Position numbers and translations under genes: made by a program. This document shows positions 1 through 10,775 of a stretch of DNA of 64,000 bases, in pieces. The notes beneath the pieces are model-generated. The model made no database searches and was not told where the DNA came from. It saw only the letters and a list, made by a program, of their open reading frames with translations. Numbering within the stretch: position 1 is the stretch's first letter; every line of letters starts with the position of its first letter. Origin of the DNA: Arachis hypogaea (taxonomy: Eukaryota > Streptophyta > Magnoliopsida > Fabales > Fabaceae); contig NC_092048.1 of assembly GCF_003086295.3 (NCBI RefSeq), positions 74,176,290 to 74,240,289 of the forward strand, read 5' to 3'.

Positions 1-1480
1 CCTGAGGTAGTTTTCTTTTCATAAGCTATTTTAATAAAAAGGTTAATTAGTTTTATCTATATTGCAAGAAGCTAAGTTTGGTGTTGCACACCAAAACAAT
101 ATAAGGAAGAATGAAGGATTCCAAGTTTGGTATTCCACCAAAATCCCATCATAAAACACATTCTCACTTTCTGCATAATGCTAGCTTCAAGCATTTAGAT
201 AAACTGGTTAACTATGCTGCCGTTTCCTAAGTTTCCAGTTTTGTCACTTTTAAAAAAGAAAAAGAGTTTTACACATGGTTAATCTGATGCACAAGGACCA
301 TTGGCAAGGTACTAAGTTTGGTGTTCCCACACCAAAGTAAGTTCAAAAGCCCACAAATAAATCATGCATGCTAACCATTTTTCAAGTGCTTTGGGAACAA
401 GCAACTTTCAATATCATTGCAGAGTGTCATACAAGCTTTTGGAAGGATTAAGCATCATCACCCAAAGAAATGAAAGAGGAATGCTAAACCCAGCAATGAG
501 GATGATGAGGAGGAGGACAGCAAGCAGATTCCAAAAGGTTGTATTGTTCAGTGATTGTTTTATATCAGATACTGCTATGATTGAAAGTGATATAATACCC
601 CTGCTTGTCTGCATAGTATAGTTTTTCTGTAATTCAATAATTAAGATGCTTGATTATTCACAACACTACACTTTTCACACTTGTTTGCACTCAATACTTC
701 AAAAATGCATCACATGAAATGTTCTTTGAAAAGAAGGATTGAGGAATTAAACAAATTTGAGGCAAGCAAAAGATTAGGAGAAGTGGCGGTTCTAGTTGTA
801 TGATAATGTATTGAGGCTGCATGCTTATGAAAACTTGCATGGGAGCTCATAGGCAGGACATGAAGTTCAAAGAAGTATTATGGAGATTCTCAAAAATTTA
901 TTGATCCAAGAAGCAGCAAACAAAACAAAAGAAAATAAAGAAAATACAAGAACAAAAAGAACATGGCCCAAGGCTCTGAGCATCAATTACTAGGCAGAAA
1001 AGAAAGAAGAAACAAAAACTCAAAGAGTTGTTATCCTAGTAAATGCTTGTGGTCGAACTGTGTCAAAAAAAGAGGCTTGAGCAAGTAAATCCTTAGGGGT
1101 GCTTTAACACCTAATACCTTAAAACCAACTGGTTTAGGAGTATTGATTGAAAGCTTATCTAAAGAGCCGCTTTGAGACATGACACTTAGAGTCAAGGCCA
1201 AAGCAAAGAAACCATAAGCTGCTTCAAGGTGATTACATATAAAGAGACCTCCATGATACCATTTAGATGAAAATCCTAAGACCTAAGACTTCCAATATGT
1301 GGGGACTAGTCAGCACTGAAGCCCTTGCATGAGCATATAATTTAGAGTTCACCCCACTGTCACTTAATCACCTCACTCACAGGACTTTACAAGTTGTTCT
1401 TCAATCCGTCTTAATTACAAGAACCTTTGAACATAATTCATTTCTTGCTTGGGGACAAGCAAGCTTTAAGTTTGGTGTTG
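1..1480 (+). mobile_element. 3' internal (non-coding) region of an LTR retrotransposon, 5' part outside window
   Basis: This is the stretch between the last ORF and the 3' LTR of a plus-strand element. Its first 440 bases match 40239-40620, which there directly follows a conserved post-pol hairpin, so the hairpin of this copy should lie just upstream of base 1. Several copies of AAGTTTGGTGTTG or close variants are present (near 75, 125 and 310), the last ending exactly at the LTR border (1468-1480). Bases 440-1480 match 50461-51491 and 55520-56325, which are joined to different LTRs. The short ORFs at 364-621 are not conserved in those copies, so I see no gene here. Confidence 0.8.
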
Positions 1481-1865
1481 TGATGACAAGTCATCTTAGC
1501 CTAGTTTCACTAGCCTTTTTCTTTTGTTTTCAATTGATTTATGCACTTTCTTGAGCCATAAGCAAGCCAATTGGGTAGATTTCCATGTTTCCTTTGATTT
1601 AATCAACCATAGATGAATTAATGCAATTTCATGAGGATTTATGCTATAATTGCCATATATTATGAAAGAATGACAAACTCATGATTTTGAGCATAGCTTT
1701 GATGTGTTTGGTTGATTGATGATAGGTGAAGAAAGCTTGGAGAAAGGTTGAAGCAAGAAGGAATGGCTAGGAGCAAGAGAGAACAAAAAGTTTGAGCAAA
1801 AGTTTGCCTCAAACTTTAGCTCAAACTTTCGGATAAGTGAAAACACACCAGGGAACAAAAAGCTT

Positions 1866-2052
1866 GAGCCAACGTTTGCCTCAAACTTTTTGGCAAACGT
1901 TGGCATCACAAATCAACACCCTGGAGAGAAAAAGTTTGCGCCAACGTTTGCCTCAAACTTTTTGGCAAACGTTGGCGCCATCAGCAACACACCCTGGAGA
2001 CAAAAAGTTTGCACCAACGTTTGCCTCAAACTTTTTGGCAAACGTTGGCGCC
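1866..2052 (+). repeat. Three tandem palindromic units in LTR U3
   Basis: Near-perfect inverted repeats with arms CCAACGTTTGCC and GGCAAACGTTGG around a TCAAACTTTTT-type core occur at about 1866-1904, 1938-1978 and 2011-2052. The unit spacing is about 73 bp. Weaker half-palindromes of the AGTTTGAGC type flank the cluster on both sides (1790-1830 and 2080-2200). Confidence 0.85.
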
Positions 2053-2333
2053 ATGAGTGTGCATAAGGGGGCCAACGTTTGAGCAAAAGTTTGACCCCAA
2101 ACTTTAGCTCAAACATTGGTAGCAGCAAGAATGGGGCAGCTGATGTAAAAAGTTTGAGTAAAAGTTTGCCTCAAACTTTTACTCAAACTTTTACTCAAGC
2201 TTTTATAATTCCCAACCCGGTTCACTTCGGTTCTCTCTCCAACTCCAAGAGCAATCAACCAAGGCCTCTATCAACCCAATTCCATCAAGAGCAAAGGCCC
2301 AATTCAAGGCTTGAAGACCATTTGAAGAAAGTG

Positions 2334-2341
2334 TATAAATA
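2334..2341 (+). promoter_or_regulatory. TATA box of LTR 1481-3226
   Basis: TATAAATA preceded by GAAGAAAGTG and followed by GC. It sits about 850 bp into the LTR, after the palindrome cluster and before the pyrimidine-rich region, as expected for an RNA polymerase II start at the U3/R border. The same GTGTATAAATAG context recurs in the LTR at 8509. Confidence 0.7.
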
Positions 2342-5300
2342 GCTTAGGATTTAAGTTTTTGGGAGAGCTTTTCCTTTAGTTTTCATAGAGAGTTTTCGGA
2401 GAGCTTTTGGTGTTGAGTGATTTTGAGTTTCTAAGTTTCGGGGAAGGAGAATTGAATTCCCTTCCTCTTAGTTTTCTTACTTTCAATTTCAATTACATTT
2501 GCTTGGATTTTCGGTTGGAGAATTGAAGAAATTCTGTTTCAATCTCATCCTGAGATCTCTCTATTTACTTACTGCACAATTAAATTTCAGTTTCTGTTAA
2601 TTGCTTCTTCTTCTACTTTCTCTGAAATTTACATTTCCTTTGCAATTGCTCTTGTTGGATCTAGGAAGGCATTGAGATCTAGACTTGGTTATCTAGTCTC
2701 TTGAGTCCTGAGATCTGGATTTCCATTTTCAATTTCTCTGTTTACTGCTTTTCAAGCTCTTTTATATTCCTGTTTTAGATCTGATTCAACCCAAGGCATC
2801 TTCCACTCTTCTGTGTGTTGAATTTCACTTTTCCTTGTTTAATTTCTGCAAATCCAATTCCCAATTCCCTTTACAATTCAAGCCATTTACATTTCTTGCA
2901 CTCTAAGATTCTGCAATTTACATTTCTTGCGTTCTAAGTTTCTACTATTTAATTTCTTGCTCTTTAAGATTCAGCACTTTAAATTTCAGTTCTCTTTAAT
3001 TTCATGCAAATTACCAATTCCCTTTACTTTCCATGTAATTTAAATTCTGCAAATCACAAATCTCTCAACCAAATCTTGATTCGCTTGACTAAATCAACCA
3101 CTAAACCAAAATTGCTCAATCCTTCAATCCCTGTGGGATCGACCTCACTCCCGTGAGTTATTATTACTTGATGCGACCCGGTGCACTTGCCGGTGAGTTT
3201 TGTGTCGGATCGTTTTCCGCACATCAAGTGCAACCAAAAAAAGTCAAGTGTCCAGGTGTAGCATTATCCGGTGAATAAAAAATAAAAAAAATTTTAAAAA
3301 CTTAAAAATTTTCAAAAACTGAATTTTTTATTTTTGAATTTTTAAATTATAAGATTAAATTTTTTTATCTAAATTAGAAAAATAAAATAATGTCCAACAA
3401 TATATAGTAAACATCAGATCTATAAATTTATAATTTTTTTTAATTTTAAACTAAAAAAATAACTTTTTTTCTAATAGTACAAAAAGAAAAAATTCTAACA
3501 ATATCTAAAAAATAAAAAATTGAAAAATTTTAAAATTAATTTATTCTTAATGGGTGACCAAGTGTAGTAAAAAAAAGTCAAGTGTCTGGGTGTACCATTA
3601 TCCGGTAAATAAAAAATATTTTGAAAAAAATTAAAAATTTTAATAACTAAATTTTTTATTTTTGAATTTTTATATTATGAGATTAAATTTTTTTTATTTA
3701 AATTAGAAAAATAAAATAAAGTCTAGCAATATCTAGTAAATAACAGATCTGTAAATTTATTATTTTTTAATTTTTAAAATAAAAATAAGTTCTTTTCTAA
3801 TAGTAGAAGAAAAAAATTCCAACAATATACAAAAAATAGAAAAATTGAAAAATTTTAAATTTTTTAAATTAATTTATTCTTAATTTGTGAACAGGTGTAG
3901 CAAAAAAAGTCAACTGTCCGGGTGTAGCATTTTTCGGTGAATAAAAAGTAAAAAATATTATTAAAAAATTTAAAATTTTTATAAAATAAATTTTTTATTT
4001 TTAAATTTTTAAATTATATGATTAATTATTTTTTTATGTTATAAAAGTAAAATAAGGTCCAGCAATATCTAGTAAACAACAAATTTGTAAATTTATTATT
4101 TTCTTTTTTACTTTTTAAACAAAAAAATTAATTTTTTTCTAATAGTAGAAAAATAAAAATTCTAACAATATACAAAAAAACAAAATAATTGAAAAATTTT
4201 AAAATTAATTTATTCTTAATTTGTGTACAAGTGCAACCAAAAAAAGTTAAGTGTCCGGTGTAGCATATTATCTGGTGAATAAAAAATAAAAAAGAATTTA
4301 AAAATTTTAAAAATTTTAAAAATTTTAAAAAACTAAACTATTTTATTTTTGAATTTTTATATTATGAAATTAAATTTTTTTATTTAAATTAGAAAAATAA
4401 AATAAAGTCTAGCAATATCTAGTAAATAACAAATCTGTAAATTTATTATCTTTTAATTTTTAAAATAATAAAATAAGTTCTTTTCTAATAATAGAAGAAA
4501 AAAATTCAAAAAATATACAAATATAGAAAAATTGAAAAATTTTAAATTTTTAAAGTAATTTATTCTTAATTTGTGAACAGGTGTAGCAAAAAAAGTCAAC
4601 TGTCCGGGTGTAGCATTTTTCGGTGAATAAAAGTAAAAAATATTATTAAAAAATTTAAAATTTTTATAAAATAAATTTTTTATTTTTGAATTTTTAAATT
4701 ATATAATTAAATTATTTTTTTATATTATAAAAGTAAAATAAAGTCCAGCAATATCTAGTAAACAACAAATTTGTAAATTTATTTTTTACTTTTTAAACAA
4801 AAAAATAAATTTTTTCTAATAGTAGAAAAATAAAAAACTCTAACAATATACAAAAAAACAAAATAATTGAAAAATTTTAAAATTAATTTATTCTTAATTT
4901 GTGAACAAGTGCAACAAAAAAAAGTCAAGTGTCCAGGTGTAGCATTATCCGGTGAATAAAAAATAAAAAATTTTAAAAATTTAAAAAACTAAATTTTTTA
5001 TTTTTGAATTTTTTTATCTAAATTAGAAAAATAAAATAATGTCCAACAATATCTAGTAAACATCAGATCTATAAATTTATTACTTTTTTTAAGTTTAAAC
5101 TAAAAAAATAAATTTTTTTCTAATAGTACAAAAAGAAAAAATTCTAAAAATATCTAAAAAATAAAAAATAAAAAATTTTAAAATTAATTTATTCTTAATG
5201 GGTGAACAGGTGTAGTAAAAAAAAGTTAAGTGTCTAGGTGTACCATTATCCGGTGAATAAAAAATATTTTGAAAAAAATAAAAAATTTTAATAACTAAAT

Positions 5301-6216
5301 TTTTTATTTTTGAATTTTTATATTATGAGATTAAATTTTTTATTTAAATTAGAAAAATAAAATAAAGTCTAGCAATATCTAGTAAATAACAGATCTGTAA
5401 ATTTATTATTTTTTAATTTTTAAAATAAAAAATAAGTTCTTTTCTAATAATAGAAGAAAAAAAATTCCAACAATATACAAAAAATAGAAAAATTGAAAAA
5501 TTTTAAATTTTTTTTAAGTAATTTATTCTTAATTTGTGAACAGGTGTAGCAAAAAAAGTCAACTGTCCAGGTGTAGCATTTTTCGGTGAATAAAAAGTAA
5601 AAAATATTATTAAAAAATTTAAAATTTTATAAACTAAATTTTTTATTTTTTAATTTTTAAATTATATGATTAAATTATTTTTTTATAATATAAAAGTAAA
5701 ATAAAGTCCAGCAATATCTAGTAAACAACAAATTTGTAAATTTATTATTTTCTTTTTTACTTTTTAAACAAAAAATAATTTTTTTCTAATAGTAGAAAAA
5801 TAAAAAACTCTAACAATATACAAAAAAACAAAATAATTGAAAAATTTTAAAATTAATTTATTCTTAATTTGTGAACAAGTGCAACAAAAAAAAGTCAAGT
5901 GTCCAGGTGTAGCATTATCCGGTGAATAAAAAATAAAAAAATTTAAAAAATTTAAAAATTTTAAAAAACTAAATTTTTTATTTTTGAATTTTTTATCTAA
6001 ATTAGAAAAATAAAATAATGTCCAACAATATCTTGTAAACATCAGATCTATAAATTTATTATTTTTTTTTAATTTTAAACTAAAAAAATAAAGTTTTTTT
6101 CTAATAGTACAAGAATAAAAAATTCTAACAATATCTAAAAAATAAAAAATAAAAAATTTTAAAATTAATTTATTCTTAATGGGTGAACAAGTGTAGTAAA
6201 AAAAAGTCAAGTGTCT

Positions 6217-8503
6217 AGGTGTACCATTATCCGGTGAATAAAAAATATTTTGAAAAAAATAAAAAATTTTAATAACTAAATTTTTTATTTTTGAATTTTT
6301 ATATTATGAGATTAAATTTTTTTATTTAAATTAGAAAAATAAAATAAAGTCTAGCAATATCTAGTAAATAACAGATCTGTAAATTTATTATTTTTAATTT
6401 TTAAAATAAAAAATAAGTTCTTTTCTAATAATAGAAGAAAACAAATTCCAACAATATACAAAAAATAGAAAAATTGAAAAATTAAAAATTTTTTAAAGTA
6501 ATTTATTCTTAATGGGTAAACAAGTGTAGTAAAAAAAAGTCAAGTGTTTGGGTGTACCATTATCCGGTGAATAAAAAATATTTTGAAAAAAATAAAAAAT
6601 TTTAATAACTAAATTTTTTATTTTTGAATTTTTATATTATGAGATTAAATTTTTTTATTTAAATTAGAAAAAAAAAATAAAGTATAACAATATCTAGTAA
6701 ATAACAGATCTGTAAATTTATTATTTTTTAATTTTTAAAATAAAAAATAAGTTCTTTTCTAATAATAGAAGAAAAAAATTCCAACAATATACAAAAAATA
6801 GAAAAATTGAAAAATGTTAAATTTTTTAAAGTAATTTATTCTTAATTTGTGAATAGGTGTAGCAAAAAAAGTCAATTGTCCGGGTGTAGCATTTTTCGGT
6901 GAATAAAAAGTAAAAAATATTATTAAAAAATTTAAAATTTTTATAAACTAAATTTTTTATTTTTGAATTTTTAAATTATATGATTAAATTATTTTTTTAT
7001 ATTATAAAAGTAAAATAAAGTCCAGCAATATCTAGTAAACAACAAATTTGAAAATTTATTATTTTCTTTTTTACTTTTTAAACAAAAAAATAAATTTTTT
7101 CTAATAGTAGAAAAATAAAAAACTCTAACAATATACAAAAAAACAAAATAATTGAAAAATTTTAAAATTAATTTATTCTTAATTTGTGAACAAGTGCAAC
7201 AAAAAAAAGTCAAGTGTCCAGGTGTAGCATTATCCGGTGAATAAAAAATAAAAAATTTTAAAAATTTAAAAAACTAAATTTTTTATTTTTGAATTTTTTT
7301 ATCTAAATTAGAAAAATAAAATAATGTCCAACAATATCTAGTAAACATCAGATCTATAAATTTATTACTTTTTTTAATTTTAAACTAAAAAAATAAAATT
7401 TTTTCTAATAGTACAAAAGAAAAAATTCTAAAAATATCTAAAAAATAAAAAATAAAAAATTTTAAAATTAATTTATTCTTAATGGGTGAACAGGTGTAGT
7501 AAAAAAAAGTTAAGTGTCTAGGTGTACCATTATCCGGTGAATAAAAAATATTTTGAAAAAAATAAAAAATTTTAATAACTAAATTTTTTATTTTTGAATT
7601 TTTATACTATGAGATTAAATTTTTTTATTTAAATTAGAAAAATAAAATAAAGTCTAGCAATATCTAGTAAATAACAGATCTGTAAATTTATTATTTTTTA
7701 ATTTTTAAAATAAAAAATAAGTTCTTTTCTAATAATAGAAGAAAAAAAATTCCAACAATATACAAAAAATAGAAAAATTGAAAAATTTTAAATTTTTTTA
7801 AAGTAATTTATTCTTAATTTGTGAACAGGTGTAGCAAAAAAAGTCAACTGTCCAGGTGTAGCATTTTTCGGTGAATAAAAAGTAAAAAATATTATTAAAA
7901 AATTTAAAATTTTATAAACTAAATTTTTTATTTTTTAATTTTTAAATTATATGATTAAATTATTTTTTATAATATAAAAGTAAAATAAAGTCCAGCAATA
8001 TCTAGTAAACAACAAATTTGTAAATTTATTATTTTCTTTTTTACTTTTTAAACAAAAAAATAATTTTTTTCTAATAGTAGAAAAATAAAAAACTCTAACA
8101 ATATACAAAAAAACAAAATAATTGAAAAATTTTAAAATTAATTTATTCTTAATTTGTGAACAAGTGCAACAAAAAAAAGTCAAGTGTCCAGGTGTAGCAT
8201 TATCCGGTGAATAAAAAATAAAAAAATTTAAAAAATTTAAAAATTTTAAAAAACTAAATTTTTTATTTTTGAATTTTTTTATGTAAATTAGAAAAATAAA
8301 ATAATGTCCAACAATATCTGGTAAACATCAGATCTATAAATTTATTATTTTTTTTAATTTTAAACTAAAAAAATAAAGTTTTTTTCTAATAGTACAAGAA
8401 TAAAAAATTCTAACAATATCTAAAAAATAAAAAATAAAAAATTTTAAAATTAATTTATTCTTAATGGGTGAACAAGTGTAGTAAAAAAAAGTCAAGTGTC
8501 TAG
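6217..8503. repeat. Seven-monomer variant of the higher-order repeat (2,287 bp)
   Basis: The order is A1/A2 hybrid, A3, B1, C1, A4, B2, C2. The first monomer begins like A1 (TCTAGGTGTACC after a C2) and ends like A2 (GAAAACAAATTCC, AAATTAAAAATTTT), so one monomer has been lost relative to the eight-monomer unit. The unit runs up to the target duplication of the inserted element at 8504. Confidence 0.7.
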
Positions 8504-8508
8504 GTGTA
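8504..8508. repeat. Target-site duplication GTGTA, left copy
   Basis: GTGTA directly before the LTR start TGATGACAAG, repeated at 19499-19503 directly after the 3' LTR end. Taking out the element and one copy restores a continuous satellite box with CTAGGTGTACCATT. Confidence 0.95.
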
Positions 8509-8921
8509 TGATGACAAGTCATCATATACCCTTTTTAATAGTCTTTTTCTTTATTTTCATTTGGTTTTATGCACTTTCTTGCATCCTAAGAAAGCAATTT
8601 GGAATGAAAATGCATAACTTCTTTGAATCAAACAACCACCATATAATTGATGCTAAATCATGAGGTTTAGGTCAAATTTAATTGCAGTTTTATGATTTGT
8701 AAACCTTGTGAATTTGGTGATACTTTGATTGGTTGTTTTGATTAATTGTAGGTGAAGAAAAGAAGAAAAGAAGAAAAGCGTGACCTAAGAAGCGTGGTTC
8801 AAGGAATAGAAAGTGTGGCCATCAAAGGAGAAAGTGTAGTGCAACAAACCATGGAACCCATTCCAAGAGCACCAAGCACTAAGAGAGCGCTACACTCACT
8901 TCCAAGGGACCAAGGCACAAA

Positions 8922-9501
8922 GCTCAGCTCACTTTGTGAGCTGAGCACAACACAAGGCCAAGAAATAAGGAAATGAGGAACCAAGCTCAGCTCACAAAGT
9001 GAGCATTATCGAGAGCGCTAGAGGAGAAATTCAAGAAAAATGATTTCCAAATGCATGCTCCAAGACTTGAACCCATGACCAAAGGGAAAGGGTGGAGGCG
9101 CTACTCTCATGGAAAATAAGCCAAAATTGGCCAAATGCACTCCCCAAGCTTCGAACCCCACACCTTGAGGAAGCAAGGAAGCAAGGCAACCAAGAAAAGG
9201 GGTAGCGCATGCTTCCCATGGGTTTCGAACCAAGGACCCTTCCTTGGATACACCAAAGCTCAGCTCACAAAGTGAGCTGAGCGCTACTTCTTGATGCATG
9301 GGGGCACATCTTGACACGGCCAGGAAAGGAGTGGAGCGCATGACACGGTCCAAGGGGCAGCACAACAAATTGGCACTAAGGCACCAATGCTCAGCTCACA
9401 AAGTGAGCTGAGCTCTCCCCTGATGCACCCCAAGACAGCAGCACGCTATTAATGCTTCCCCACACTAAGTGTCAAAGCTCAGCTCACTTTGTGAGCTGAG
9501 C
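8922..9501 (+). repeat. Cluster of five 25-bp palindromes in 5' LTR U3
   Basis: Arms GCTCAGCTCAC and GTGAGCTGAGC with a 3-base loop lie at 8922-8946 (loop TTT), about 8984-9004 (AAA, right arm incomplete), 9258-9282 (AAA), 9389-9413 (AAA) and 9477-9501 (TTT). The loop shows that some copies are in opposite orientation. The same cluster is in the 3' LTR at 17849-18428. Confidence 0.92.
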
Positions 9502-9617
9502 ACTCCCCTGGAAGCATATTACCCATGGGCTGAAAATTCAACCAAAAGTCCAATTTAATTCAAATCTTCACCAAATCAAAAGCCCATCCAAATTCCAATA
9601 TCCAAGAATAGAAAGTG

Positions 9618-9625
9618 TATAAATA
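9618..9625 (+). promoter_or_regulatory. TATA box of the 5' LTR
   Basis: TATAAATA in the context GAAAGTGTATAAATAGG, 1,109 bp into the LTR. It is the only strong TATA box between the palindrome cluster and the pyrimidine-rich region. The 3' LTR copy is at 18545-18552. Confidence 0.75.
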
Positions 9626-10577
9626 GGAGTTAGTTTGATGTAATTAGGGAGCTGAATTTTTATTTTGAATTTTTCTTTGAACTTTCATTTTTCATTTTTG
9701 AGCTTTTGTTTTTGAGTTTAGATTTCAGAGAACTTGGAAGGAGAATTGATCTCTCTTCTTCTTGGTTCTTGCTTGAACACTCTTTAATTTTCTTGCTTTG
9801 GATCTTTGGTGGAGAATTGAAGAAATTCTGTTTCAATCTCACCTTGAGATCCCTTGTTTATTTTCTTTCTGCATAATTGAATTTGAATTTCTGTTTACTG
9901 CTTCTTCATCTACTTTGCTTCTGCAATTTACTTTTCTTTACTTCTTTTGCAATTGCTCTTGTTGGATCAAGGAAGGATTTGAGATCTAGACTTGTTATCT
10001 AGTCTCTTCCACTCCTGAGATCTCAACCCCTTTTAATTTGCTGCAATTTAAGCACTGCTTTCTAGTTCTTTAAATTCTCAAGTCATTTTACTTTTCTGTT
10101 AAGATCTACTTCACTGCACTTCAATTTTCTCTTTTATGTTTAATGCCATTTACTTGTTTCTTGTTTAATTCCTGCAAGTCCACACCCCAATCCCTTTTAC
10201 AATTCAAGCAATTTACATTTCTTGCACTTTAAGCTTCAGTCATTTATATTCCTTGCAAGTTAAGATTCTGCACTTTATTTTACATGCTCTTTAAGATTCA
10301 GTTTCTTTATTTTCCTGCTCTTTAGTTTGTTGCAATTTTCCCTTTCCCTTTTACATTCAAAGTAATTTAGTTTCTGTTAATCACAAACACTCAACCAATA
10401 CTTGATTCGCTTGACTAAATCAACCACTAAACTAAAATTGCTCAATCCTTCAATCCCTGTGGGATCGACCTCACTCATGTGAGTTATTATTACTTGATGC
10501 GACCCGGTACACTTGCCGGTTAGATTTGTGTGTTTTGGTGGAAATTTATTTTTCACCAAAATAACTCATCAAGTTTT

Positions 10578-10595
10578 TGGCGCCGTTGCCGGGGA
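10578..10595 (+). promoter_or_regulatory. Primer-binding site for tRNA-Asp
   Basis: TGGCGCCGTTGCCGGGGA begins 7 bases after the LTR end. It is complementary over 18 bases to the 3' end of plant tRNA-Asp (including CCA) as I know it, the primer known for Athila elements. Identical sites lie at 54725 and 62731; the one at 43785 has three changes. Confidence 0.92.
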
Positions 10596-10775
10596 TTGAA
10601 ATAGGTTGACAATGATTAAGTGAGGTGGTAATCTAGATCAAGCACTTGTTCCCTTCTATTCTTTAAGTCTTTGACTAACACACTAACTGTTTGAATTTTT
10701 GCTTAAGCTAACTAAAACTTCATTCTAGCAATAGATTGAAGTATCACTGGTTGTGTTCCCTGTTATGTTGTTTGT

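Larger units (their letters stand above)
1481..3226 (+). mobile_element. 3' LTR of a Ty3/gypsy-type element (1,746 bp)
   Basis: The repeat opens TGATGACAAGTC right after AAGTTTGGTGTTG and ends ACATCA at the satellite junction. It holds, in order, a U3 cluster of palindromes (1866-2052), a TATA box (2334-2341), a pyrimidine-rich region with repeated TTTAnTTTCTTGCA-like units (about 2820-3050), and the U5 block with CTCAC-loop-GTGAG (3144-3157) and ACCCGGTGCACTTGCCGGT. No primer site follows; satellite DNA starts at 3227, so this is the downstream LTR. The 5' LTR and the matching target duplication (AGTGC would be expected) lie outside the window. The small ORFs within it are LTR shadows. Confidence 0.88.
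3227..8508. repeat. AT-rich satellite array, left arm (about 16 monomers)
   Basis: Tandem monomers of about 300-345 bp are almost pure A/T except for one box, AAGTCAAGTGTC-(T/C)(A/G)-GGTGTA-(G/C)-CATTATCCGGTGAA or its CATTTTTCGGTGAA variant. Boxes occur near 3260, 3595, 3925, 4262, 4612, 4942, 5243, 5573, 5912, 6223, 6555, 6885, 7225, 7525, 7856 and 8195. Classes, from box and body differences, are A (GTGTACCATTATCC, CAGATCTGTAAAT), B (CATTTTTCGG, AACAACAAATTTG) and C (AATGTCCAACAAT, CATCAGATCTATAA). The leftmost monomers are more divergent than those near 8500. Minus-strand ORFs of 60-150 codons repeat with the monomers and are not genes. Confidence 0.93.
8509..10571 (+). mobile_element. 5' LTR (2,063 bp) of the 8509-19498 element
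   Basis: Starts TGATGACAAGTC and ends ACTCATCA. U3 carries five palindromes of the GCTCAGCTCAC/GTGAGCTGAGC type (8922-9501). The TATA box is at 9618-9625. A pyrimidine-rich stretch with CTTTAAG/TTTCTTGCA units follows (about 10140-10360), then the U5 block with CTCAC-TCAT-GTGAG at 10470-10483 and ACCCGGTACACTTGCCGGT. The direct copy lies at +8,927. ORFs of 60-116 codons inside it appear twice only because the LTR does. Confidence 0.96.

Noticed and set aside
5764..8525. Minus-strand ORFs of 60-148 codons with hydrophobic Phe/Leu/Tyr-rich products, repeated in the satellite (also throughout 20602-30974)
   Set aside because: They recur with the satellite monomers, arise from A/T runs read on the minus strand, and vary in frame and length between neighbouring copies. 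No motif or start context supports translation.
8752..9368. Paired ORFs in the LTRs (74, 61, 116 and 62 codons; same again at 17679-18295)
   Set aside because: They duplicate only because the LTR does, overlap on both strands and lie across the palindrome cluster upstream of the TATA box.
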